From assembly GCF_008079445.1 (NCBI RefSeq), contig NZ_VRYH01000010.1:20272-84271 (forward strand): a stretch of DNA of 64,000 nucleotides, in the 5' to 3' direction. The first letter of the stretch is position 1. Every line of letters begins with the position of its first letter. The notes beneath the pieces are model-generated. The model saw nothing but the letters and a program-made list of their open reading frames with translations, did no database searches and was not told the origin of the DNA. The stretch is from Aidingimonas lacisalsi. Its GTDB lineage: Bacteria > Pseudomonadota > Gammaproteobacteria > Pseudomonadales > Halomonadaceae. Positions 33,612 to 44,561 of this stretch are shown piece by piece. The translations under genes and the position numbers were made by a program.

Positions 33612-33669
33612 CAGCTTTCTCCGAAATTTGAGCGGCTTGCTCGTTGGATCATCTACAAAAGGGCGCAAC

Positions 33670-33698
33670 AGCATACCCCTTTACTCAGCATAGAGCAA
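33670..33698 (-). promoter_or_regulatory. Candidate alpha-operon promoter
   Basis: Minus strand: TTGCTC (33693-33698), 17-nt spacer, TATGCT (33670-33675), about 60 nt before rpsM. Overlaps the inverted repeat listed separately. Confidence 0.45.
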
Positions 33699-33708
33699 GA
33701 GGGTATGC
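33671..33708. promoter_or_regulatory. Inverted repeat between rpmJ and rpsM
   Basis: GCATACCC (33671-33678) and GGGTATGC (33701-33708) are perfect complements 22 nt apart. As RNA this forms an 8-bp hairpin in the rpmJ-rpsM gap, either a read-through hairpin of the spc operon or part of the S4-responsive alpha leader. Confidence 0.55.
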
Positions 33709-33736
33709 CTGCACCGATTACGATACAGCGATCAGG

Positions 33737-33850
33737 TCACCCCTGACGCTGCTTGTGCCTCGGCTCGCTGCAAATGACACGTACAGCGCCATTGCGACGA
33801 ATGATCTTGCAGTTACGGCACATTTTCTTCACGGAAGCTCGAACTTTCAT
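33737..33850 (-). CDS. rpmJ: 50S ribosomal protein L36
   Basis: 37-residue protein translated directly from the sequence: it begins [15 protein letters not shown] and ends [11 protein letters not shown]. The zinc ribbon C11, C14, C27, H32 is intact, so this is the zinc-containing form. Between secY (29 nt) and rpsM, its usual place at the end of the spc operon. Confidence 0.96.
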   Translation of the reverse strand: MKVRASVKKMCRNCKIIRRNGAVRVICSEPRHKQRQG

Positions 33851-33879
33851 CGTTCTCTCCAAATCGCCTGTGGCGTTCA

Positions 33880-35211
33880 TCAACGCATGATGCCGCCACT
33901 ACCGTAGCCTTTCAGGTTGGACTTCTTCATCACCGACTCATACTGATTTGACATCAGATGTGATTGCACCTGGGCCATGAAATCCATCGTTACGACCACA
34001 ACGATCAATAATGACGTGCCGCCAAAGAAAAACGGCACATTCCAGGCCACGATCAGGAACTGAGGCATCAATGACACTGCTGTGATGTACAAAGCCCCGA
34101 ACAACGTCAGGCGAGTCATGACCTTATCGACATAGCGAGCGGTCTGCTCACCGGGACGGATGCCCGGCAGAAAAGCTCCCGATTTCTTCAGGTTGTCAGC
34201 GACATCCTTGGGGTTGAAGACCAGCGCTGTGTAAAAGAAGCAGAAGAATATCACCGCAGCGGCGAAAAGCAAGATGTATAACGGCTGACCCGGTCCAAGA
34301 GCCATTGAGGCGGTCTGCAACCACTCCATTCCGTCTCCAGAACCAACCCACTGTCCCAGCGAGGCTGGAAACAGCAAGATGCTAGAAGCGAAGATCGCCG
34401 GAATGACCCCTGCCATGTTCACTTTAAGCGGCAAGTAACTGCTTTGGCCCGCATACATCTTGTTGCCAACCTGACGGCGAGGGTAATTCACCGTGATACG
34501 ACGCTGCCCACGTTCGATGAACACAACGAATGCGACAGTGGCTATACCCAATATCGTCAAGGCAAGCAAGGGCAGCACATTCCATGCACCCTCGTTACGT
34601 GCCAATTCGAATGCTTGACCCACAGCACTCGGCAGGCCTGCGACTATACCGGCAAAGATCAGCAAGGAAATCCCATTGCCGATGCCCTTCTCGGTGATCT
34701 GCTCACCCAGCCACATCAGGAACACGGCGCCACATACGAAAGTGATGATGGCACTGAAGTAGAAACTGAAATCAGCGGTATAGGTCACACCTTGACCGAC
34801 CAGACCAACTGACATGCCGGAGGCCTGAATCGTTGCCAGGGCCACCGTTCCATAACGAGTGTACTGGTTGATCTTTCGACGACCGGATTCGCCTTCTTTC
34901 TTCAACTGCTCCAATTGAGGCGAAACTGCCGTCATGAGCTGCATGATAATCGACGCCGAGATATAAGGCATAATCCCTAGTGCCATGATACTCATGCGCT
35001 CCAGGGCCCCGCCCGAAAACATGTTGAACATGCCCAGGATGGTACCCTGCTGCTCCCGAAACAAGGCAGCCAGCTGGTCAGGATCGATACCGGGAACAGG
35101 GATGTGGGCACCGATGCGGTAAACCACGATGGCCAGAAACACGAAGCGCAAGCGCGCCCAGAGTTCACTCAGCCCACTGCCCATCGCCGGCATGTTGCCT
35201 GACTTAGCCAT
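33880..35211 (-). CDS. secY: Protein translocase subunit SecY
   Basis: 443 residues, ten membrane segments. Starts [24 protein letters not shown]. Conserved plug and pore regions, e.g. [15 protein letters not shown] and [25 protein letters not shown]. The ATG follows the rplO stop with no gap, so it is probably translationally coupled. Forms the SecYEG channel with SecE, whose gene is also in this window. Confidence 0.98.
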   Translation of the reverse strand: MAKSGNMPAMGSGLSELWARLRFVFLAIVVYRIGAHIPVPGIDPDQLAALFREQQGTILGMFNMFSGGALERMSIMALGIMPYISASIIMQLMTAVSPQLEQLKKEGESGRRKINQYTRYGTVALATIQASGMSVGLVGQGVTYTADFSFYFSAIITFVCGAVFLMWLGEQITEKGIGNGISLLIFAGIVAGLPSAVGQAFELARNEGAWNVLPLLALTILGIATVAFVVFIERGQRRITVNYPRRQVGNKMYAGQSSYLPLKVNMAGVIPAIFASSILLFPASLGQWVGSGDGMEWLQTASMALGPGQPLYILLFAAAVIFFCFFYTALVFNPKDVADNLKKSGAFLPGIRPGEQTARYVDKVMTRLTLFGALYITAVSLMPQFLIVAWNVPFFFGGTSLLIVVVVTMDFMAQVQSHLMSNQYESVMKKSNLKGYGSGGIMR

Positions 35212-35646
35212 TTAGTCCTCTACCTTGCCACCGGCGGCTTCAATGGCGGCACGTGCACCTTTAGTGACACGTAGACCGCGGACAGTGACCGCCTTGTTCA
35301 GTTCGCCAGATAGGATGACCTTCGCATGCTGCGTGGCACCCTTGAGTACGTTGGCCTGCTTGAGACTGTCAAGATCAACGTCTCCGCTCTCGACACGAGC
35401 CAGTTCAGCCAGACGAACTTCCTCGCTGACCAGCGACTTCGCCGACGTAAAGCCAAACTTGGGAAGCCGACGCTGCAAGGGCATCTGACCACCCTCGAAA
35501 CCCGGCTTCACCGTACCGCCGGTACGTGATTTCTGACCTTTGTGGCCGCGGCCACCAGTCTTGCCAAGGCCAGAGCCAATACCACGACCGACACGCTTCT
35601 CGGCGTGCTTGGAGCCCGCTGCCGGGCTCAGACTATTGAGTTTCAT
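35212..35646 (-). CDS. rplO: 50S ribosomal protein L15
   Basis: 144 residues. The N-terminus [44 protein letters not shown] is diagnostic. Late assembly protein of the 50S. rpmD ends 3 nt before its start. Confidence 0.98.
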   Translation of the reverse strand: MKLNSLSPAAGSKHAEKRVGRGIGSGLGKTGGRGHKGQKSRTGGTVKPGFEGGQMPLQRRLPKFGFTSAKSLVSEEVRLAELARVESGDVDLDSLKQANVLKGATQHAKVILSGELNKAVTVRGLRVTKGARAAIEAAGGKVED

Positions 35647-35649
35647 GGA

Positions 35650-35832
35650 TTACTCTCCCTCAACACGCACAAGATAGTTCACCTTGTGGATCATGCCGCG
35701 TACGGCGGGGGTGTCTTCCAGTTCGACCGTATGGCCGATGCGACGCAGCCCGAGACCCGTAATGGTGGCCTTGTGCTTGGTCAGGACACCAATGGTGCTA
35801 CGGACCTGAGTAACCTTGATCGTTGCTGCCAT
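35650..35832 (-). CDS. rpmD: 50S ribosomal protein L30
   Basis: 60 residues, [40 protein letters not shown]. Short bacterial L30 of normal size, 6 nt after rpsE. Confidence 0.97.
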   Translation of the reverse strand: MAATIKVTQVRSTIGVLTKHKATITGLGLRRIGHTVELEDTPAVRGMIHKVNYLVRVEGE

Positions 35833-35838
35833 GATGTC

Positions 35839-36339
35839 TTACCCCGTGATCGCTTCGACAGACAGTCCACGTTTGGCCGCAACATCCTCCGGAGCACGCA
35901 TCGAAGCAAGACCATTAACCGTGGCTCGCACTACGTTCACCGGGTTGGTAGAGCCATAGCACTTGGCCAGGACATCATGCACACCGGCCAGTTCGAGCAC
36001 AGAGCGCATCGCCCCACCGGCAATGATCCCGGTACCTTCGGAAGCCGGCTGCATATAGACCTTGGAAGCGCCGTGACGGGCCTTGATCGGGTACTGCAGC
36101 GTACTTCCGCTCAGGTTCACCTTGACCATGTTACGGCGCGCTTGGTCCATGGCCTTCTGAATCGCGACCGGCACCTCACGTGCTTTGCCACGACCAAAAC
36201 CAACACGACCATTGCCATCGCCAACGACGGTCAGGGCGGTAAAGCCGAAGATACGGCCCCCTTTGACCACCTTGGCGACACGGTTGACCTGCACGAGCTT
36301 CTCTTGCAGGTCGCCGTTGTTCTGTTCGTTCTTCGCCAT
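35839..36339 (-). CDS. rpsE: 30S ribosomal protein S5
   Basis: 166 residues. The double-stranded RNA-binding domain ([43 protein letters not shown]) and the C-terminal half ([34 protein letters not shown]) are normal. Involved in mRNA unwinding and decoding accuracy. Confidence 0.98.
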   Translation of the reverse strand: MAKNEQNNGDLQEKLVQVNRVAKVVKGGRIFGFTALTVVGDGNGRVGFGRGKAREVPVAIQKAMDQARRNMVKVNLSGSTLQYPIKARHGASKVYMQPASEGTGIIAGGAMRSVLELAGVHDVLAKCYGSTNPVNVVRATVNGLASMRAPEDVAAKRGLSVEAITG

Positions 36340-36350
36340 CGTAAAACCCT

Positions 36351-36704
36351 TTAGAATTTCAGGCCGCCTTCACGCGCGGCGTCAGCCAGGGCCTTGACCC
36401 GACCGTGATATTGAAAACCAGCACGGTCGAAGGCTACTTGAGAAATGCCTGCTTCTTTCGCACGCTCGGCAATCAATGCACCCACTCTCGCGGCTGCATC
36501 CGTATTGCCAGTACTGCCTTCTCCGCGGAGGGACTTTTCGAGTGTCGAGGCACTAGCCAGGACATTGCCACCGTCGGGAGAGATAATCTGCGCATACATA
36601 TGGCGCGGCGTACGGTTGACGCACAGGCGATACACGCCCAGCTCGCGAATCTTGGCGCGAGCGCGGCGGGCACGACGGAGACGAGATTCTTTCTTCGCGT
36701 TCAT
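36351..36704 (-). CDS. rplR: 50S ribosomal protein L18
   Basis: 117 residues, [41 protein letters not shown], ending [26 protein letters not shown]. Binds 5S rRNA with L5 (rplE) and L25. In the middle of the spc operon. Confidence 0.98.
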   Translation of the reverse strand: MNAKKESRLRRARRARAKIRELGVYRLCVNRTPRHMYAQIISPDGGNVLASASTLEKSLRGEGSTGNTDAAARVGALIAERAKEAGISQVAFDRAGFQYHGRVKALADAAREGGLKF

Positions 36705-36713
36705 AACCCTGCC

Positions 36714-37244
36714 TTACTTCTTCTTGGCTTCTTTACGACGGATCTGCTCGTCACCATACCGAATTCCTTTACCCTTGTAGGGTTCAGGCGGACGGAAGGC
36801 ACGAATTTCCGCAGCCACCTGACCGAGCATCTGCTTGTCTGCACTCTTGAGTACAATCGTGGTGTTCTTCGGCGTTTCCGCCGTGACACCCTCGGGCAGC
36901 GTATACTCGACCGGATGGGAGAAGCCCAGTGTCAGGTTGAGCGTCTTGCCACTTGCCTGGGCACGATAGCCGACGCCATTGATTTCGAGGGATTTGGTAA
37001 ACCCCTCACTCACGCCGGTGACCAAGTTCTGCACCAGCGCACGCGTTGTACCGGCCATTGCCCAGCCCTTGGCCCGGGCACTCGGCTCGAAGGTCAGCTG
37101 ATTGTCTTCCTGGCCGATGGTAACATCGGGATGTACGGACATACCGAGAGTACCCTGACTGCCTTTGACAGTCAGTTGGTCACCATCAAGCGTGTACTCG
37201 ACACCGCTGGGCAATTTAACCGGATATTTGGCTATACGGGACAT
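36714..37244 (-). CDS. rplF: 50S ribosomal protein L6
   Basis: 176 residues. Starts [28 protein letters not shown] and ends [25 protein letters not shown]. Two-domain protein near the GTPase-associated centre. 9 nt from both neighbours. Confidence 0.98.
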   Translation of the reverse strand: MSRIAKYPVKLPSGVEYTLDGDQLTVKGSQGTLGMSVHPDVTIGQEDNQLTFEPSARAKGWAMAGTTRALVQNLVTGVSEGFTKSLEINGVGYRAQASGKTLNLTLGFSHPVEYTLPEGVTAETPKNTTIVLKSADKQMLGQVAAEIRAFRPPEPYKGKGIRYGDEQIRRKEAKKK

Positions 37245-37253
37245 TCCAAACTC

Positions 37254-37646
37254 CTAGAATACGGTGCAGAGGACTTCACCACCGACACCAGCATGACGCG
37301 CCGCTCGATCGGTCATCACACCATGAGAGGTGGAGATGATCGCAATTCCCAAGCCATCGGCGACCTTCGGCATATCATCCTTCCCCTTGTATTCGCGCAG
37401 GGAAGGCTTGGAAGCTCGCTGGATGTGCTCGATGACCGGCTTGCCCTCGAAGTACTTCAGGGTCACGGTCAACTCGGGCTTGGTACCATCGGTGACGGCG
37501 TAATCAGTGACATAGCCCTCTTCTTTCAATACGCGGGCCAGCTCAACCTTGAGCTTGGAAGACGGCAAGCTGACCGTTTCCTTAGTGGCCATCTGCGCAT
37601 TACGGATACGAGTCAACATATCCGCCAACGTATCTTGCATACTCAT
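37254..37646 (-). CDS. rpsH: 30S ribosomal protein S8
   Basis: 130 residues, [25 protein letters not shown], ending [27 protein letters not shown]. The first ATG is used as in E. coli, with GGAG 9 nt upstream. In E. coli S8 represses the spc operon through the rplE start region. Confidence 0.98.
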   Translation of the reverse strand: MSMQDTLADMLTRIRNAQMATKETVSLPSSKLKVELARVLKEEGYVTDYAVTDGTKPELTVTLKYFEGKPVIEHIQRASKPSLREYKGKDDMPKVADGLGIAIISTSHGVMTDRAARHAGVGGEVLCTVF

Positions 37647-37678
37647 GACGTTGCGCTCCTGATGAATCTACGTGGTTG

Positions 37679-37984
37679 TTACCAACTGGACTTCTTAAGT
37701 CCAGGAACATCCCCACGCATGGCGGCTTCACGCAGCTTATTGCGGGCCAGCCCGAACTTGTTGTAGTAACCGTGCGGGCGACCGGTGACGCGACAACGAT
37801 TGCGCTGGCGCACCGGGCTCGAGTCCCGCGGCAACTGCTGCAGCTTGAGCTGCGCATCGAAGCGCTCTTCATCGGAAGCATTCACGTCATAGATGACGGC
37901 TTTGAGTTCAGCGCGCTTGGTCGCATACTTCTCGACCAGCTTGGTGCGCTTGCGCTCACGGCCTACCATGCTCTTTTTTGCCAT
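37679..37984 (-). CDS. rpsN: 30S ribosomal protein S14
   Basis: 101 residues, the long form without the C-x2-C zinc motif: [24 protein letters not shown], ending [49 protein letters not shown]. 9 nt after rplE. Confidence 0.98.
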   Translation of the reverse strand: MAKKSMVGRERKRTKLVEKYATKRAELKAVIYDVNASDEERFDAQLKLQQLPRDSSPVRQRNRCRVTGRPHGYYNKFGLARNKLREAAMRGDVPGLKKSSW

Positions 37985-37993
37985 GATCCCACC

Positions 37994-38533
37994 TTATCTC
38001 TTAAACGGGAAGTTCAGCGCACCCAAGAGTGCACGACCTTCTTCATCGGTGTTGGCGGTGGTGGTGATAGTGACATCAAGCCCACGAACCTGATCGATTT
38101 TATCATATTCGATCTCTGGGAAGATGATCTGTTCACGCACACCCATGGAGTAGTTGCCACGACCGTCGAAAGACTTCGGGTTGAGACCACGGAAGTCACG
38201 CACACGGGGGATCGCGATATTCACTAGCCGGTCAAGGAAATCCCACATGCGTTCGCGACGCAAGGTGACTTTGATACCGATCGGCCAACCTTCACGCATC
38301 TTGAAGCCTGCAACGGACTTCCGCGCCTTGGTGACCATCGGTTTCTGACCCGACAGTTTCTCCAGATCGCCCATGGCATTCTCGATCAGCTTCTTATCGC
38401 TGGTCGCATCACCAATCCCCATATTCAGGGTGACTTTGGTGATCTTAGGCACCTGCATTACATTGGCGTAGCTAAACTGCTCTCTGAGCTGAGCCACCAC
38501 CTCGTTTTGATAACGTTCTTTCAAGTTCGCCAT
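37994..38533 (-). CDS. rplE: 50S ribosomal protein L5
   Basis: 179 residues, [41 protein letters not shown], ending [22 protein letters not shown]. 5S rRNA-binding protein that contacts the P-site tRNA. Confidence 0.98.
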   Translation of the reverse strand: MANLKERYQNEVVAQLREQFSYANVMQVPKITKVTLNMGIGDATSDKKLIENAMGDLEKLSGQKPMVTKARKSVAGFKMREGWPIGIKVTLRRERMWDFLDRLVNIAIPRVRDFRGLNPKSFDGRGNYSMGVREQIIFPEIEYDKIDQVRGLDVTITTTANTDEEGRALLGALNFPFKR

Positions 38534-38551
38534 TTTGCTACCCGACTCGCG

Positions 38552-38869
38552 TTAGGCGTCGATCTGCGTCTGCGTCGACTTGTAGATACGTACCTTGGTA
38601 CCGTCTTCCTTCACTTGGAAGCCGACGCGATCCGCCTTACCGGTCTCCTGGTTGAAGATGGCCACGTTGGACGCGTGAATCGGAGCCTCGCGCTCGACGA
38701 TACCGCCCTGATTCCCCGCCATGGGGTTGGGCTTGGTGTGACGTTTGATCATATTCACACCGGACACGACGAATCGCTCGTCTTTGAGGACGCGCTTGAT
38801 CGTGCCACGCTTGCCCTTGTCTTTGCCGGCGATGACGACCACTTCATCATCACGTTTGATCTTTTGCAT
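38552..38869 (-). CDS. rplX: 50S ribosomal protein L24
   Basis: 105 residues, [30 protein letters not shown], with a KOW motif near the N-terminus. Assembly initiator of the 50S. 14 nt after rplN. Confidence 0.98.
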   Translation of the reverse strand: MQKIKRDDEVVVIAGKDKGKRGTIKRVLKDERFVVSGVNMIKRHTKPNPMAGNQGGIVEREAPIHASNVAIFNQETGKADRVGFQVKEDGTKVRIYKSTQTQIDA

Positions 38870-38883
38870 ATCCGCCTCGCTCC

Positions 38884-39255
38884 TTACAGCACTTCAGGCG
38901 CCAAGGAAATGATCTTCATGAACTTCTCGGTGCGAAGTTCACGAGTGACCGGCCCGAAAATACGGGTACCGACCGGCTGTTCGTTAGCATTGTGCAACAG
39001 AACGGCCGCATTTCCATCGAAGCGAATCAGCGATCCGTCATTACGACGAACGCCACTACGGGTGCGGACCACCACCGCCTTGAGCACCTGGCCTTTCTTG
39101 ACCCGGCCCCTGGGAATGGCTTCCTTCACCGTGATCTTGATGATGTCACCCACGCGGGCATAGCGGCGGTGTGAACCGCCCAGCACCTTGATGCACTGCA
39201 CCCGGCGCGCCCCGCTATTGTCGGCGACATCCAACATTGTCTGAGTCTGAATCAT
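38884..39255 (-). CDS. rplN: 50S ribosomal protein L14
   Basis: 123 residues, nearly identical to the E. coli protein: [33 protein letters not shown], ending [23 protein letters not shown]. Traditional first gene of the spc operon. The 52-nt gap from rpsQ is the longest inside S10-spc after rpsJ-rplC and may hold a promoter, though I see no good -10. Confidence 0.98.
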   Translation of the reverse strand: MIQTQTMLDVADNSGARRVQCIKVLGGSHRRYARVGDIIKITVKEAIPRGRVKKGQVLKAVVVRTRSGVRRNDGSLIRFDGNAAVLLHNANEQPVGTRIFGPVTRELRTEKFMKIISLAPEVL

Positions 39256-39307
39256 CGGTTTTCTCCAAACCTAATCTGACTGCACTGGTTTGTGAGGCTC
39301 GAGCCAA

Positions 39308-39568
39308 TCAGCCCTTCGCTTGCTCAACCACCTCGACCAGCGTCCAGGCTTTAGTCTTTGACAGTGGGCGACACTCCGAAATCGATACTGTGTCGCCAGC
39401 CTTAGCCTGGTTCGCCTCATCATGGGCGTGCAGCTTGGTGGAGCGCTTCACATATTTTCCGTAGATCGGGTGACGCTCACGGCGCTCGATCATCACGACG
39501 ATGGACTTGTCCATCTTGTCGCTCACCACCTTGCCAGTAAGCATACGAGCTTGTGTCTGTTCGGCCAT
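39308..39568 (-). CDS. rpsQ: 30S ribosomal protein S17
   Basis: 86 residues from the ATG at 39568 ([39 protein letters not shown]). An upstream GTG (39577) overlaps the rpmC end, but AGGTGA lies 5 nt from the ATG. Starts 1 nt after the rpmC stop. Confidence 0.97.
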   Translation of the reverse strand: MAEQTQARMLTGKVVSDKMDKSIVVMIERRERHPIYGKYVKRSTKLHAHDEANQAKAGDTVSISECRPLSKTKAWTLVEVVEQAKG

Positions 39569-39569
39569 C

Positions 39570-39761
39570 TCATTCACCTGCTTTCTCGTTGAGCACAGTC
39601 TTCACACGGGCAATATCCCGACGGACCTGCTTGAGCAGATGAGTCTGGCTCAGCTGGCCGGAGGCCTTCTGCATGCGCAGGTTGAACTGCTCGCGGAGAA
39701 GTTCGAGGAGCTGCTCGCGCAGTTCGTCTACTGATTTTTCTCGAATTTCCTGGGCTTTCAT
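39570..39761 (-). CDS. rpmC: 50S ribosomal protein L29
   Basis: 63 residues, [37 protein letters not shown], same length as E. coli. The ATG shares one base with the rplP stop (TGATG), indicating re-initiation. Part of the ribosome exit site. Confidence 0.97.
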   Translation of the reverse strand: MKAQEIREKSVDELREQLLELLREQFNLRMQKASGQLSQTHLLKQVRRDIARVKTVLNEKAGE

Positions 39762-40174
39762 CACATCACCGTCCGTTTCACAAAGGTGGTGGAGACCGGG
39801 AATTTCTGAGCGGCCAGAGCGAAGGCTTCACGAGCCAACTCTTCAGAGACGCCTTCGATCTCGTACATGACACGGCCGGGCTGGATCTGTGCTACCCAAT
39901 ACTCAACGGAGCCTTTCCCCTTACCCATCCGGACTTCCAGAGGTTTCTTGGAGACCGGCTTATCCGGAAACACCCGAATCCAGATCTTGCCACCACGCTT
40001 GACATGGCGAGTAATGGCACGACGACCAGCTTCAATTTGACGTGCAGTGACACGTCCGCGCCCTGTCGCCTTGAGACCATACTCACCAAAGCTGACTTTA
40101 CTTCCACGATGGGCAAGGCCTCGATTACGACCTTTCTGCACCTTGCGGAATTTCGTACGCTTGGGTTGTAACAT
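39761..40174 (-). CDS. rplP: 50S ribosomal protein L16
   Basis: 137 residues, [54 protein letters not shown]. Contacts the A-site tRNA. One-base overlap with rpmC. Confidence 0.98.
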   Translation of the reverse strand: MLQPKRTKFRKVQKGRNRGLAHRGSKVSFGEYGLKATGRGRVTARQIEAGRRAITRHVKRGGKIWIRVFPDKPVSKKPLEVRMGKGKGSVEYWVAQIQPGRVMYEIEGVSEELAREAFALAAQKFPVSTTFVKRTVM

Positions 40175-40189
40175 CGATTCGCTCTCCCC

Positions 40190-40888
40190 TTATCTGGAAC
40201 CTTTCTTCTTGGAGGGCGCACTAGCCGGCTGCTTGGCCTTGGCACGAACCTCCTCGATGCCCCCGAGGATTTCACCCTTGAAGATCCACACCTTGACGCC
40301 GATGACGCCGTAAGTGGTGTGTGCTTCGTAGGTAGCGTAATCAATGTCCGCGCGCAGCGTGTGCAGCGGTACACGGCCCTCGCGGTACCATTCGGTACGA
40401 GCGATCTCAGCACCACCGAGACGCCCTGACAGCTGGATCTTGATTCCCCCAGCGCCCAGACGCATCGCATTCTGCACAGCACGCTTCATGGCACGGCGGA
40501 ACATCACGCGACGCTCGAGCTGGCCACAGACGTTCTGCGCCACTAGCTGAGCATCCAGCTCCGGCTTGCGGACTTCTTCGATGTTGACATGCACCGGCAC
40601 ACCCATCATCTGGGTGACATCTCGACGCAACTTGTCGACATCTTCACCCTTTTTACCAATCACGATACCCGGACGGGCCGTGTGAATGGTGATGCGAGCA
40701 TTATTGGCCGGACGCTCGATTGTAATATCGCTCACCGAGGCGTTCTTCAAACGCTCCGCAATGAAACGACGTACTTCCAGGTCACTATTCAGCTTATCGG
40801 CATAGGAATCACCTTCGGCGTACCACACCGAGCGATGGTCCTTGACGATGCCCAGCCGAATGCCTGTTGGATTGACTTTCTGACCCAT
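40190..40888 (-). CDS. rpsC: 30S ribosomal protein S3
   Basis: 232 residues from the ATG at 40888 ([26 protein letters not shown]), with TAGGAG 8 nt upstream; the frame to 40933 overlaps rplV. KH domain includes [17 protein letters not shown]. Helps form the mRNA entry channel. Confidence 0.98.
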   Translation of the reverse strand: MGQKVNPTGIRLGIVKDHRSVWYAEGDSYADKLNSDLEVRRFIAERLKNASVSDITIERPANNARITIHTARPGIVIGKKGEDVDKLRRDVTQMMGVPVHVNIEEVRKPELDAQLVAQNVCGQLERRVMFRRAMKRAVQNAMRLGAGGIKIQLSGRLGGAEIARTEWYREGRVPLHTLRADIDYATYEAHTTYGVIGVKVWIFKGEILGGIEEVRAKAKQPASAPSKKKGSR

Positions 40889-40899
40889 CTGGTCGACTC

Positions 40900-41232
40900 C
40901 TACTTCTCGGCTACCTTGACGGTGATGTGGCAAGTGCGCTTCAAGATACGATCCGCACGGCCCTTGGCGCGCGGCTGAATGCGCTTGAGCGTCATGCCCT
41001 CATCGACGCAGACGGTCGAGACACGCAGCTCGTCAATATCCATGCCGTTGTTTTCTTCCGCATTCGCTATCGCGGACTGCAGCACCTTGCGAACCAGCTT
41101 GGCAGCCTTCTTCGGTGAGAAGGTCAGCAGGTCGAGTGCTTCGGCGACCGGTTTACCGCGCACCTGGTCAGCCACCAAACGGGCCTTCTGTGCGGATAAA
41201 CGAGCGCCACGCAGCTTTGCTGTGACTTCCAT
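40900..41232 (-). CDS. rplV: 50S ribosomal protein L22
   Basis: 110 residues, [33 protein letters not shown], with the exit-tunnel loop region near [25 protein letters not shown]. The tunnel hairpin is intact, without the small deletions linked to macrolide resistance. Confidence 0.98.
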   Translation of the reverse strand: MEVTAKLRGARLSAQKARLVADQVRGKPVAEALDLLTFSPKKAAKLVRKVLQSAIANAEENNGMDIDELRVSTVCVDEGMTLKRIQPRAKGRADRILKRTCHITVKVAEK

Positions 41233-41249
41233 CTCTAATCCTCTCTGGC

Positions 41250-41525
41250 TTACCGTTTGGCTTTCTTGTCCGCCGCATGACCGCGATACGTGCGGGTGGC
41301 AGCGAATTCGCCCAGCTTGTGGCCAACCATTTCCTCGGAGACATGCACCGGGACGTGTTGGCGACCGTTATGGACTGCAATGGTGAGCCCGACCATGTTC
41401 GGCAGGATCATGGAACGACGCGACCATGTCTTGATCGGCTTGCGGTCGTTCTTCTCCACAGCAGCCTCAACCTTCTTCAACAGATGAAGGTCAATAAAAG
41501 GACCTTTCTTCAGTGAACGTGGCAC
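41250..41525 (-). CDS. rpsS: 30S ribosomal protein S19
   Basis: 91 residues, [46 protein letters not shown]. Head protein of the 30S beside S13. 17 nt ahead of rplV. Confidence 0.98.
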   Translation of the reverse strand: MPRSLKKGPFIDLHLLKKVEAAVEKNDRKPIKTWSRRSMILPNMVGLTIAVHNGRQHVPVHVSEEMVGHKLGEFAATRTYRGHAADKKAKR

Positions 41526-41547
41526 AGCCGTTACCCCTTAATTTGTG

Positions 41548-42375
41548 TTACTTGGCCTTGCGGCGACGAACGATCAGTTTGTCGGTGCGCTTGTTCTTGC
41601 GTGTCTTGTGCCCTTTAGTGGGCATCCCCCAGGGCGACACCGGGTGGCGACCACCACTGGTGCGACCTTCACCACCACCGTGCGGATGGTCCACCGGGTT
41701 CATGGCAACACCGCGAACTGTCGGGCGCACCCCTTTCCAGCGTTTCGCGCCGGCCTTGCCAAGTTGACGCAGGCTGTGCTCGGAATTGCTCACTTCACCG
41801 AGCGTTGCTCGGCATTCCGACAATACCTTGCGCATCTCTCCAGAACGCAGTCGCAACGTGGCATAGTTACCCTCACGAGCAACCAACTGGGCACTAGTAC
41901 CCGCGCTACGGACCATCTGCGCACCTTTCCCGGGCTTGAGTTCGATACAGTGCACAGTCGAACCCAACGGAATGTTACGCAGAGGAAGCGCATTGCCACG
42001 CTTGATCGCCGCATTGACACCAGACTCAAGCTGGTCGCCAGCCTTGACACCCTTGGGTGCAATCACGTAGCGACGCTCGCCATCGGCGTACTTGAGAAGC
42101 GCAATGTGCGCGCTACGGTTCGGATCATATTCCACTCGCTCCACCGTTGCCGGGATACCATCCTTGGAGCGCTTGAAATCGATCAAACGATAGTGATGAC
42201 GATGGCCGCCCCCCGTATGACGGGTAGTGATACGACCATAGTTGTTTCGACCACCGGACTTGGACTGCTTCTCCAGCAAGGGGGCATATGCCCGCCCCTT
42301 GTAAAGATTGTCGCTGACGGTCTTGATGACGTGGCGACGTCCGGCGGATGTGGGTTTGGTCTTGACGATTGCCAT
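41548..42375 (-). CDS. rplB: 50S ribosomal protein L2
   Basis: 275 residues, [37 protein letters not shown]. It has the conserved [26 protein letters not shown], including the histidine important for peptidyl transfer. Ends [12 protein letters not shown]. Confidence 0.98.
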   Translation of the reverse strand: MAIVKTKPTSAGRRHVIKTVSDNLYKGRAYAPLLEKQSKSGGRNNYGRITTRHTGGGHRHHYRLIDFKRSKDGIPATVERVEYDPNRSAHIALLKYADGERRYVIAPKGVKAGDQLESGVNAAIKRGNALPLRNIPLGSTVHCIELKPGKGAQMVRSAGTSAQLVAREGNYATLRLRSGEMRKVLSECRATLGEVSNSEHSLRQLGKAGAKRWKGVRPTVRGVAMNPVDHPHGGGEGRTSGGRHPVSPWGMPTKGHKTRKNKRTDKLIVRRRKAK

Positions 42376-42391
42376 TATCCGTACTCCTGCC

Positions 42392-42688
42392 TTATTCGAC
42401 GCCAGAGAAGTCTTCGAGCGTCTCGCCCGCAGCGAGGGTCACATAGGCCTTACGATACCCTTTGCGAAGCCCCATACCCGTTGCTGTCCGCTTGGTCTTG
42501 CCTTTGACGTTCAAGACCTGGACACGATCGACTCTTTTCTCGAACAGTATCTCAACCGCTTTTTTGATTTCCGGCTTGGTCGCATCGCTTGCCACCTTGA
42601 ACACGTACTGGTTGTTCTCGGCAGCGAAGGCAGCTTTCTCAGTCACGTGCGGACCAAGCAGAACCTTGAATACGCGTTCCTGGTTCAT
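42392..42688 (-). CDS. rplW: 50S ribosomal protein L23
   Basis: 98 residues, [46 protein letters not shown]. Docking site for trigger factor and SRP at the tunnel exit. The ATG overlaps the rplD stop as ATGA. Confidence 0.98.
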   Translation of the reverse strand: MNQERVFKVLLGPHVTEKAAFAAENNQYVFKVASDATKPEIKKAVEILFEKRVDRVQVLNVKGKTKRTATGMGLRKGYRKAYVTLAAGETLEDFSGVE

Positions 42689-43293
42689 GCCAGCTTCTCC
42701 TCGAATTGACGCAGGGCGGAAACGGTCACCAACACCTTGTCGAAAGCAACGAGGCTCACCGGATCGGCAGCAGCAACGTCGACCACATCCACATTGGGGA
42801 TATTGCGTGCCGCCAGATAGAGCTTTTCGTCCACCTCTTCGGTGACGATCAGCACCTTCTCCAGATCGAGCTCCTTCAGCTTGGCCACCAACTGCTTGGT
42901 CTTGGGCGTATCGACGACAAATTCGTCGACCGCGACGAGGCGCTCTTGGCGTACCAGCTCAGACAGGATCGAGCTCACGGCTGCGCGGTACATCTTCCGA
43001 TTGACTTTTTGCGCATAGTCCTGGGGACGAGCCGCGAACGTGACACCACCACTACGCCACAGTGGCGACCGGATGGTACCCGCGCGGGCACGGCCAGTCC
43101 CCTTCTGGCGCCACGGTTTCTTGCCACCGCCGCGCACATCGGAACGGTTTTTCTGAGCGCGGGTACCCTGGCGACCACCAGCCAAATAGGCAGTGACGAC
43201 CTGATGCACCAACGCCTCGTTGAATGCTTTGCCAAAGGTTGCGTCAGACACTTCAACCGTGCCGGCGCTTGCACCTGCAAGATTCAGATTCAT
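42685..43293 (-). CDS. rplD: 50S ribosomal protein L4
   Basis: 202 residues from the ATG at 43293 ([33 protein letters not shown]); the frame extends to 43311 but that start overlaps rplC. The loop region [34 protein letters not shown] lines the exit tunnel. In E. coli L4 represses this operon, but the leader here looks too short for that mechanism. Confidence 0.97.
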   Translation of the reverse strand: MNLNLAGASAGTVEVSDATFGKAFNEALVHQVVTAYLAGGRQGTRAQKNRSDVRGGGKKPWRQKGTGRARAGTIRSPLWRSGGVTFAARPQDYAQKVNRKMYRAAVSSILSELVRQERLVAVDEFVVDTPKTKQLVAKLKELDLEKVLIVTEEVDEKLYLAARNIPNVDVVDVAAADPVSLVAFDKVLVTVSALRQFEEKLA

Positions 43294-43307
43294 CGGTCCT
43301 GACTCCC

Positions 43308-43946
43308 TCAACGAGCTTTGACGGCACTGCGCACGACGACGTCACCACCGGTAGCTCCCGGTACGGCGCCCTTGATCAGCAGCAGGTTACGTTCGGCATC
43401 GACACGCACGATCTCAAGATTCTGCACAGTGCAGCGGGTGTTGCCCAACTGCCCGGCCATCTTTTTACCCTTGAACACCCGACCCGGCGTTTGACACATA
43501 CCGATCGAACCAGGGGCACGATGAGCCAATGAGTTGCCGTGGCTATTGTCTTGCGTGCGGAAATTCCAACGCTTGACAGCGCCCTGGAACCCCTTGCCTT
43601 TGGAAGTACCGGTCACATCGATGACCTGACCAGCTTCGAAGAGAGAAACGGTGAGTTCACCGCCCACGTCCGGAGCATCTTCGCCGTCTTCGAGACGAAA
43701 CTCCATCAATGAACGGCCAGCCTCGACACCTGCTTTGGCAAAATGCCCGGCTTGCGCCTTGGACAGATGCTTGGCTTTGCGAGAACCGGTTGTCACCTGA
43801 ACCGCGCTATAACCGTCGCTTTCAACGGTTTTGACATAAGTTACGCGATTGGGCTCAACCTCGATAACGGTTACGGGCACGGAAGCGCCATCTTCGGTAA
43901 AGACACGGGTCATTCCGGCCTTCTTACCGACTAAACCGATAGTCAT
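43308..43946 (-). CDS. rplC: 50S ribosomal protein L3
   Basis: 212 residues, [40 protein letters not shown], with [41 protein letters not shown]. Includes the glutamine/asparagine region methylated by PrmB. A 144-nt gap separates it from rpsJ, with only weak hairpins visible. Confidence 0.98.
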   Translation of the reverse strand: MTIGLVGKKAGMTRVFTEDGASVPVTVIEVEPNRVTYVKTVESDGYSAVQVTTGSRKAKHLSKAQAGHFAKAGVEAGRSLMEFRLEDGEDAPDVGGELTVSLFEAGQVIDVTGTSKGKGFQGAVKRWNFRTQDNSHGNSLAHRAPGSIGMCQTPGRVFKGKKMAGQLGNTRCTVQNLEIVRVDAERNLLLIKGAVPGATGGDVVVRSAVKAR

Positions 43947-44090
43947 GTTCAGTCTCCTTTAGTGTACGGGGCTATCACCCGCTATGGCTGCCCTTTCCAG
44001 AGCATTCCACTAGCACATTGTGTGGCGCCATCACGGCGCGGCGGTCGCGAGGCTTAACCCTCGTGCATACCGCAAGTGTCTAGTGTGGTA

Positions 44091-44402
44091 TTAGTCGAGC
44101 TTGATCTGCACGTCCACGCCAGCAGCGAGGTCGAGCTTCATCAGGGCGTCAACGGTTTTCTCAGTCGGCTCGACGATATCGAGCACACGCTTATGAGTGC
44201 GAATCTCATACTGATCTCGCGCGTCCTTGTTGACATGCGGAGAAATCAGAATGGTATACCGCTCACGATTAGTCGGTAGCGGAATCGGGCCACGCACCTG
44301 GGCTCCGGTCCGTTTGGCGGTTTCGACAATCTCCACCGCGGACTGGTCGATCAGGCGATGGTCGAAAGCCTTCAACCGAATGCGAATCTTCTGGTTCTGC
44401 AT
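44091..44402 (-). CDS. rpsJ: 30S ribosomal protein S10 (NusE)
   Basis: 103 residues, [44 protein letters not shown]. Also acts as NusE in antitermination with NusG (nusG, this window). First gene of the S10 operon. The leader from the promoter is only about 60 nt and contains a 6-bp hairpin (44427-44432 with 44437-44442). Confidence 0.98.
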   Translation of the reverse strand: MQNQKIRIRLKAFDHRLIDQSAVEIVETAKRTGAQVRGPIPLPTNRERYTILISPHVNKDARDQYEIRTHKRVLDIVEPTEKTVDALMKLDLAAGVDVQIKLD

Positions 44403-44466
44403 TTGCCCTAAACTCCAATGGATTTCGACGGCGCGAGCCGTCTACCCACGCATTCAAAGGATGCGC

Positions 44467-44495
44467 ATTATAGGCATACTGAGCAGCCAAGTCAA
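44467..44495 (-). promoter_or_regulatory. S10 operon promoter
   Basis: Minus strand: TTGACT (44490-44495), 17-nt spacer, perfect TATAAT (44467-44472), located between the tuf terminator and rpsJ. Near-consensus. Confidence 0.85.
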
Positions 44496-44514
44496 ACCCT
44501 GCTGCACGCAAAAC

Positions 44515-44540
44515 AAAGGGGCTCCATCGGGAGCCCCTTT
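44515..44540 (-). terminator. Terminator after tuf
   Basis: An 11-bp stem (44515-44525 with 44530-44540), ATCG loop and T-rich tail on the minus strand, 21 nt past the tuf stop. Separates the str and S10 operons. Confidence 0.92.
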
Positions 44541-44561
44541 CGTATCATCGACTCTTGACCA

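Noticed and set aside
36405..37766. Open frame of 453 codons on the plus strand
   Set aside because: It lies antisense to rplR, rplF and rpsH, three intact ribosomal genes. Codon bias on the other strand explains the open frame, and the protein resembles nothing I know.
41545..42507. Open frame of 320 codons on the plus strand
   Set aside because: Antisense to rplB; the product is rich in His, Arg and Thr as expected from reversed ribosomal codons.
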